Below, piece after piece: positions 59,914 through 64,000 of a stretch of 64,000 bases of DNA. Within the stretch, counting starts at the first letter, position 1. Each line of letters begins with the position of its first letter. The DNA lies in assembly GCA_963777695.1 (NCBI GenBank), contig CAVZRC010000004.1, positions 310,001-374,000 of the forward strand. Reading direction: 5' to 3'. Under the pieces are notes generated by a model. The model ran no database searches. It saw only the letters and a list, made by a program, of their open reading frames with translations, and was not told the DNA's origin. This stretch comes from CAVZRC01 sp963777695 (GTDB taxonomy: Bacteria; Planctomycetota; Planctomycetia; Isosphaerales; Isosphaeraceae). The position numbers and the translations under genes are program-made.

Positions 59914-62900
59914 GCGGGCCCCGTCCGATGGAGATCGCCATCGTCGGCATGGGCTGCCGGTTCCCCGGCTCGGAGGACCTCTGCGCCTACTGGGAGAACA
60001 TCCTCGCGGGCAAGGATTGCATCCGCGACGTACCGGCCGACCGATGGGATTCCTCGACATTTGTGGACCCGTCCTCGACGGCCAATGACCGCGTGCCGTG
60101 CGGCCGGGGTGGCTACCACGACGCACCGATCGCGTTCGATGCCGCGTCGCACGGGATCATGCCGAGGTCCGTCGAGGGCGGGGAGCCCGAGCAGTTCCTG
60201 GTCCTCGACGCCGCCACGGCGGCGCTCGACGATGCTGGCCTGACGCCCGACGACCTGAAGGGGCGTCGCGTCGATGTCGTGATCGGCCGGGGGAACTACT
60301 TCAACCGCGGCAACCTCACGCGGCTCCAGCACGGTCGGATCGCCAATCAGACCCTTTCCATCCTGTCGGCCCTCCATCCGGAGTGGACGGAGGCCGATCG
60401 CGAAGCCGTGCGGGCCGAGCTGAAGGGTGGGCTGCCCCCGTTCGAGGCGGCCACGATCGCCGGCCAGTTGACCAACGCCACAGCCGGCCGCGTCGCGAAT
60501 CGGCTCGACCTGGGCGGCGCCGCGTTCGTGGTGGACGCGGCCAGCGCCTCGTCGCTGGTCGCGCTCGACCTGGCCGCCCGCGCCCTGATCGAGCGTCGGG
60601 CCGACCTGGCGATCGTCGGCGGGGTCTATGTCGAGGCCGACGTCGACTTCCCCCTGGTCTTTCGCCAGTTCGGCGCGATGTCCCCGTCGGGGACCGCGCG
60701 GCCGTTCGCGGCCGACGCCGACGGGATGCTCTCGGGCGAGGGCGTGGGCGTGGTCATCCTCAAGCGTCGCCGCGACGCCGAGCGCGACGGCGACCGGATC
60801 TACGCGGTCGTGCAGGGGGTGGGCCTGGCGAGCGACGGTCGTGGCCGGGGCCTGACCGTGCCGAGCGCCCGCGGCCACGCCCTCGCGATCCGGCGGGCCT
60901 ATCGCAAGTCGGGGATCGATCCCGCGACGATCATGCTCATCGAAGGACACGGCCTGGGCGTTCCGGCCGCCGACCGTGCCGAGCTGCGAGCGCTCAATGC
61001 CGTCTTTCCTCCTCCGCCGTACGGGCATCGGGCGCTCGGGGCCGTCTCGTCGATGATCGGCCATGCCATGCCGGCGGCGGGCATGGCGGGCCTGATCAAG
61101 ACGGCCCTGGCCGTCCATCACGGGGTCATGCCCCCGACCTTGCACGGCGAGAAGCCGCACCCGCTCCTCGACCCCGCGAAGAGCGCCTTCGCCCTCAACT
61201 CTTCGACCCGGCCGTGGATCCATCCCGACCCGGACGCGCCGCGACGGGCGGGCGTCAACTCCTTCGGGTTCGCGGGGATCAATGCACATGCCGTGATCGA
61301 GGAGCATCCGCCCTCCGCCGACGGCGAGGCGCCCGGCGGCTTCCGCCGGTGGGAGACCGAGGCCATCCTGCTCTCGGCCCCGGACCGCGCCGGCCTGGCG
61401 GAGCGAGCCCGAGCGCTGATCGCGTGGGTCGGCGCTCATCCCCGGGGATCGCTGAAGGACGTCGCGTATACGCTCAATTGCGCCGATTGTCCACAGTCCG
61501 GCTGGGCGAGGATGGGCGTGGTGGCCTCATCACTCGATGACCTTTGTCACAAACTCGACACGATGTTGCCCCGGCTGGGAGATCCCTCGTGCCGCATGGC
61601 GGGCGACGGACGCGGCACATATCACTGGGACGAACCCCTCGCGGGCAAGCTGGCCTTCCTGTTTCCCGGAGAAGGCTCGCAATATCCCGGGATGCTCGCC
61701 GACCTCTGCCTCCATTTCCCGGAGGTCCGCAGGCAGTTCGAGATCGCCGATCGCATCGCCCTGGACCTCGGCGACCCCATACCGCCAAGCGAACACTTAT
61801 TCACAAGTCAATCTCGCGAAAGCGACGCGATCTGGTCGGCGGCCACGGGGGTGAACGTCGTCCTCAACGCCCAGTGGGCGTTTATCGCGTTTTGACCCGG
61901 CTGGGCCTGAGTCCGGACGCGGTCGCCGGCCACAGCAGCGGCGAGATGCTGGCCCTGGCCGCCGCGGGTGTCCTCGATGTCGACCGCGAGCTGGAGCGGC
62001 AACTGGGCCGGCTCGGGGCGATCTTCCGCGGGTTCGAATCGGACGGCGAGATGCCCCCGGCGCGGCTCGTGGCCGTCGCCGCCGGGCGGGACCGCGTCGA
62101 GTCGATCATCAGCGACCTGGGCGTTTCCGACGTCGGCGTCGCGATCGACAACTGTCCGCACCAGGTCGTCCTGGCCGGCCCCCCGTTCGAAGTCGATCGG
62201 GTCGTCGGCCGACTGCGCGGAGAACATCCTGCTGGAGGTCCTGCCGTTCGCTCGGCCCTATCACACGCCGAGCTTCGTCGCCGTACTCGATCCGATCGTG
62301 CAATGCTTCGATCAATTGACGTTCCGGCGGCCGAGTCTGCCGATCTACTCGTGCGCCATGCGCGGGCGGATGCCGGAAGAGCCCGAGGCGATCCGCGAGC
62401 TGGCCGTCGCGCAGTGGACGCGCACCGTCGCATTCCGCGAGACGATCGAGTCCATGCACGCCGACGGCCTGCGACTTTTCATCGACGTGGGCGCCCGCGG
62501 CAATCTCGCCGGCTTCGTGCAGGACACGCTCCGCGGCCGGCAGTCGTTCGCCATCGCGGCGAACGTGCCGCGGCGGAGCGGACTGACGCAATTGAACCAC
62601 CTCGTGGCCGCGCTCTTCGCCCAGGGGGTCTCGTTCCGGCCGGGCTACCTGTATGTAAGGCGACGGCCCCGGCTTATCGACTGGAGTGAGCCAGAGTCGC
62701 CCCGCCGGGCGACCGTCGCGATGAAGCTCGGGTTCCCCGCGATGAGCCTTTCGGAGGCGACGATCGATCGGCTGCGTTCGCTCTCGGAGACCGCCGACGC
62801 TCCCACCGGGTACTCGTTGGGGGCCTGCCTTCAGGCGGCATCCCAGGACGCGGACCGCCTGGAGGCGGAACTCCAACCGAACGAGGCCCAACTCTTCCCG

Positions 62901-64000
62901 CTGGATTCCCGCTTCTGGGTGGAATCTGCCATCGCGGACCGGCTGAAGCCGGAACTCCAACTCTGGAAGGCGATCCCGAGTGTGGGCGCCCACCCTGCGA
63001 CGGCGACCGAGGTTGACGACGCGATGATCGCCTTCCAGGAAACGATGCGCGTTTTCCTCGAGACCCAACAAAAGGTCATCGCGGCTTATCTCGCCAGCCC
63101 GAGAGCCGCCTCCTCGTCGGAGGTGGAGGACTCGGGCGATTTCCATTTCTATACCTCTTCCGAGCCACTCCGTAACGAAGGCAATGGGTTCCCGACGGTC
63201 TCGGGCCAGGAGCTCGGGCCGTGGGTGGGAGACGTGCATCGGTTGGTCGCCGGGTCGGAGCTCGAGGCCGTCTGCTGGATCGATCGCCATGGCGATCCGA
63301 TCGCGGAGAACCACACCCTGGGCGGCCGTCGCGTTTCGGCACTCGACCCCACATTGATGGGGTTGCCGGTCCTGCCTTTCGCCGTGATGGCCGAGATGGC
63401 CGTCGAGGCGGCCGCGCTGTTGGTCGCGCCGGGGCTGGTCCTCACCGGGCTGAATCAGGTCCGGGCGGCACAAGTGGGTGCGGTACGAGTCGTCGCCGGT
63501 CTGCCTGGAGTACCGCGGTCATCGTGTGGAGTCGGACGCGGATGAGCGGGTCTGGATCGGGATCTACAACCGAGGCACCGACGGCCAGGCGGAGGCCACG
63601 CGGCCGGTGTTCGAGGCTGTCGCGGTCTTCGAGCCGGCCCCCCCTACCCCGCCTCTCGCCACAAGCTGGAAATTGAAAGACGCCGCGCCAGAGCCGGTTC
63701 ACGGCCGAGTCGATCTATGACGAACAGTGGCTCTTCCACGGCGCGGCCTTCCAGGCCGTGGTCGAGGTCGGGGCCATCTCGGCGAAGGGCATCGACGGGC
63801 GGCTGCGCGTGCTTCCCTGGGAACCCCTGCTCCGGCCGGGCGTGCCGCCCCGGCTGCACACCGACGCCATCGTGATCGACAATTTCACGCACCTGCTCGG
63901 CTGCTGGGGCCTCGACGAGCTGGCCGATCGGGGGGACGTCGTCTTCCCGCTCGGCATGGAGGAGCTCCAGGTCTTCGGCGATCGGCCGCCGGTCGGGACC
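59910..64000 (+). CDS. Polyketide synthase 2, KS(CLF-like)-AT-DH, cut by window edge (four frame breaks)
   Basis: The start (59910) overlaps the PKS1 stop by ATGA. The KS-like domain (residues 5-470) has DAASASSLVA, so the nucleophile Cys is Ser212, and GAVSSMIGHAM, so the conserved Lys is Ser; H347 (EGHGLGV) and H385 remain. The AT domain keeps FLFPGEGSQYPGM and GHSSGEM. Next is a linker with the same helix as PKS1 and two copies of a palindromic repeat. A product-template/DH-type double-hotdog domain follows: ENHTLGGRRVSALDPTLM with the catalytic His, and SIYDEQWLFHGAAFQAV then TDAIVIDNFTHLLGCW. Frame breaks at about 61882 (short T run), 62220, 63468 and 63690. The gene continues past 64000. 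Confidence 0.88.
62821..62970. repeat. Two 'RLKAELQ'-type repeat copies inside PKS2
   Basis: In the linker after the AT domain, GACCGCCTG..GGCGGAACTCC (about 62852-62875) and GGACCGGCTGAAGCCGGAAC (from 62936) match the inner arms of the repeat at 11681-11747. The first copy also keeps the partner arm (CCTTCAGGCGG, 62827-62837). They encode DRLEAELQP and DRLKPELQ in frame, so the protein reading continues through the repeat. Confidence 0.7.
63024..63092 (+). other. Conserved linker helix in PKS2
   Basis: Encodes FQ.TM.VFL..Q followed by an AYL end, matching the PKS1 segment at 57538-57606. The pair could mediate contact between the two synthases or self-association. Confidence 0.6.

Overview
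The window is 64 kb of high-GC bacterial DNA that looks like a planctomycete, most likely of the Isosphaeraceae/Gemmatales kind. The evidence is four very large secreted proteins with variants of the planctomycete 'LEPR-XLL' N-terminal signature, a dockerin/beta-helix protein, a BlaI-M56 peptidase pair, Gfo/Idh/MocA and DUF-type secreted proteins, an ISAzo13 ('Rhodopirellula-type') transposon, and a PfaA/HglE-like polyketide synthase. The species itself cannot be named from the sequence.

Layout. 0-9.5 kb, nearly all on the minus strand: agmatine deiminase (cut by the window edge), a membrane protein, a giant beta-helix/dockerin surface protein, csrA, a TetR regulator and a small membrane protein that share one operator architecture, then N-carbamoylputrescine amidase and a DUF2891 protein. 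Agmatine deiminase and the amidase together would convert agmatine to putrescine. 9.8-12.3 kb: a Tat-exported amidase followed by a nested inverted repeat. 12.9-28.6 kb: an envelope/efflux region with an RND pump, two periplasmic adaptors, two TolC-like outer-membrane proteins, two paralogous glycine-zipper stress proteins and secreted proteins. It looks like a duplicated module. 28.8-35.1 kb: BlaI plus a long M56 sensor-like protease, then a LEPR-XLL surface protein. 35.45-36.83 kb: a complete ISAzo13-family IS that probably uses -1 frameshifting, inserted near tRNA-Cys. 37-49 kb: small lipoproteins, a membrane protein, a STAS protein, a HEAT-repeat protein, DUF4142, a Tat-type oxidoreductase, a BrnT-like toxin with an XRE antitoxin, and an S49 peptidase-epimerase pair. 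49-53.6 kb: a cyclophilin-Ig surface protein and two minus-strand proteins. 54.3-64 kb: two translationally coupled polyketide synthase genes, the second running off the window.

The polyketide synthases are the most notable system. PKS1 is KS-AT-ACP-KR with one PUFA-type ACP. PKS2 is KS-AT-DH, and its KS has Ser in place of the catalytic Cys and Ser in place of the conserved Lys, so it looks like a chain-length-factor-type partner. Both carry the same predicted helix and both have palindromic repeats inserted in frame in linkers.

A caution applies to the whole annotation. About 18 single-base frame breaks occur in otherwise well-conserved genes, several of them in homopolymers. This is much more like uncorrected indel error in the assembly than real gene decay, so I annotate those loci as CDS with the break noted. 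The IS frameshift is different in kind, because it sits on a canonical slippery heptamer.
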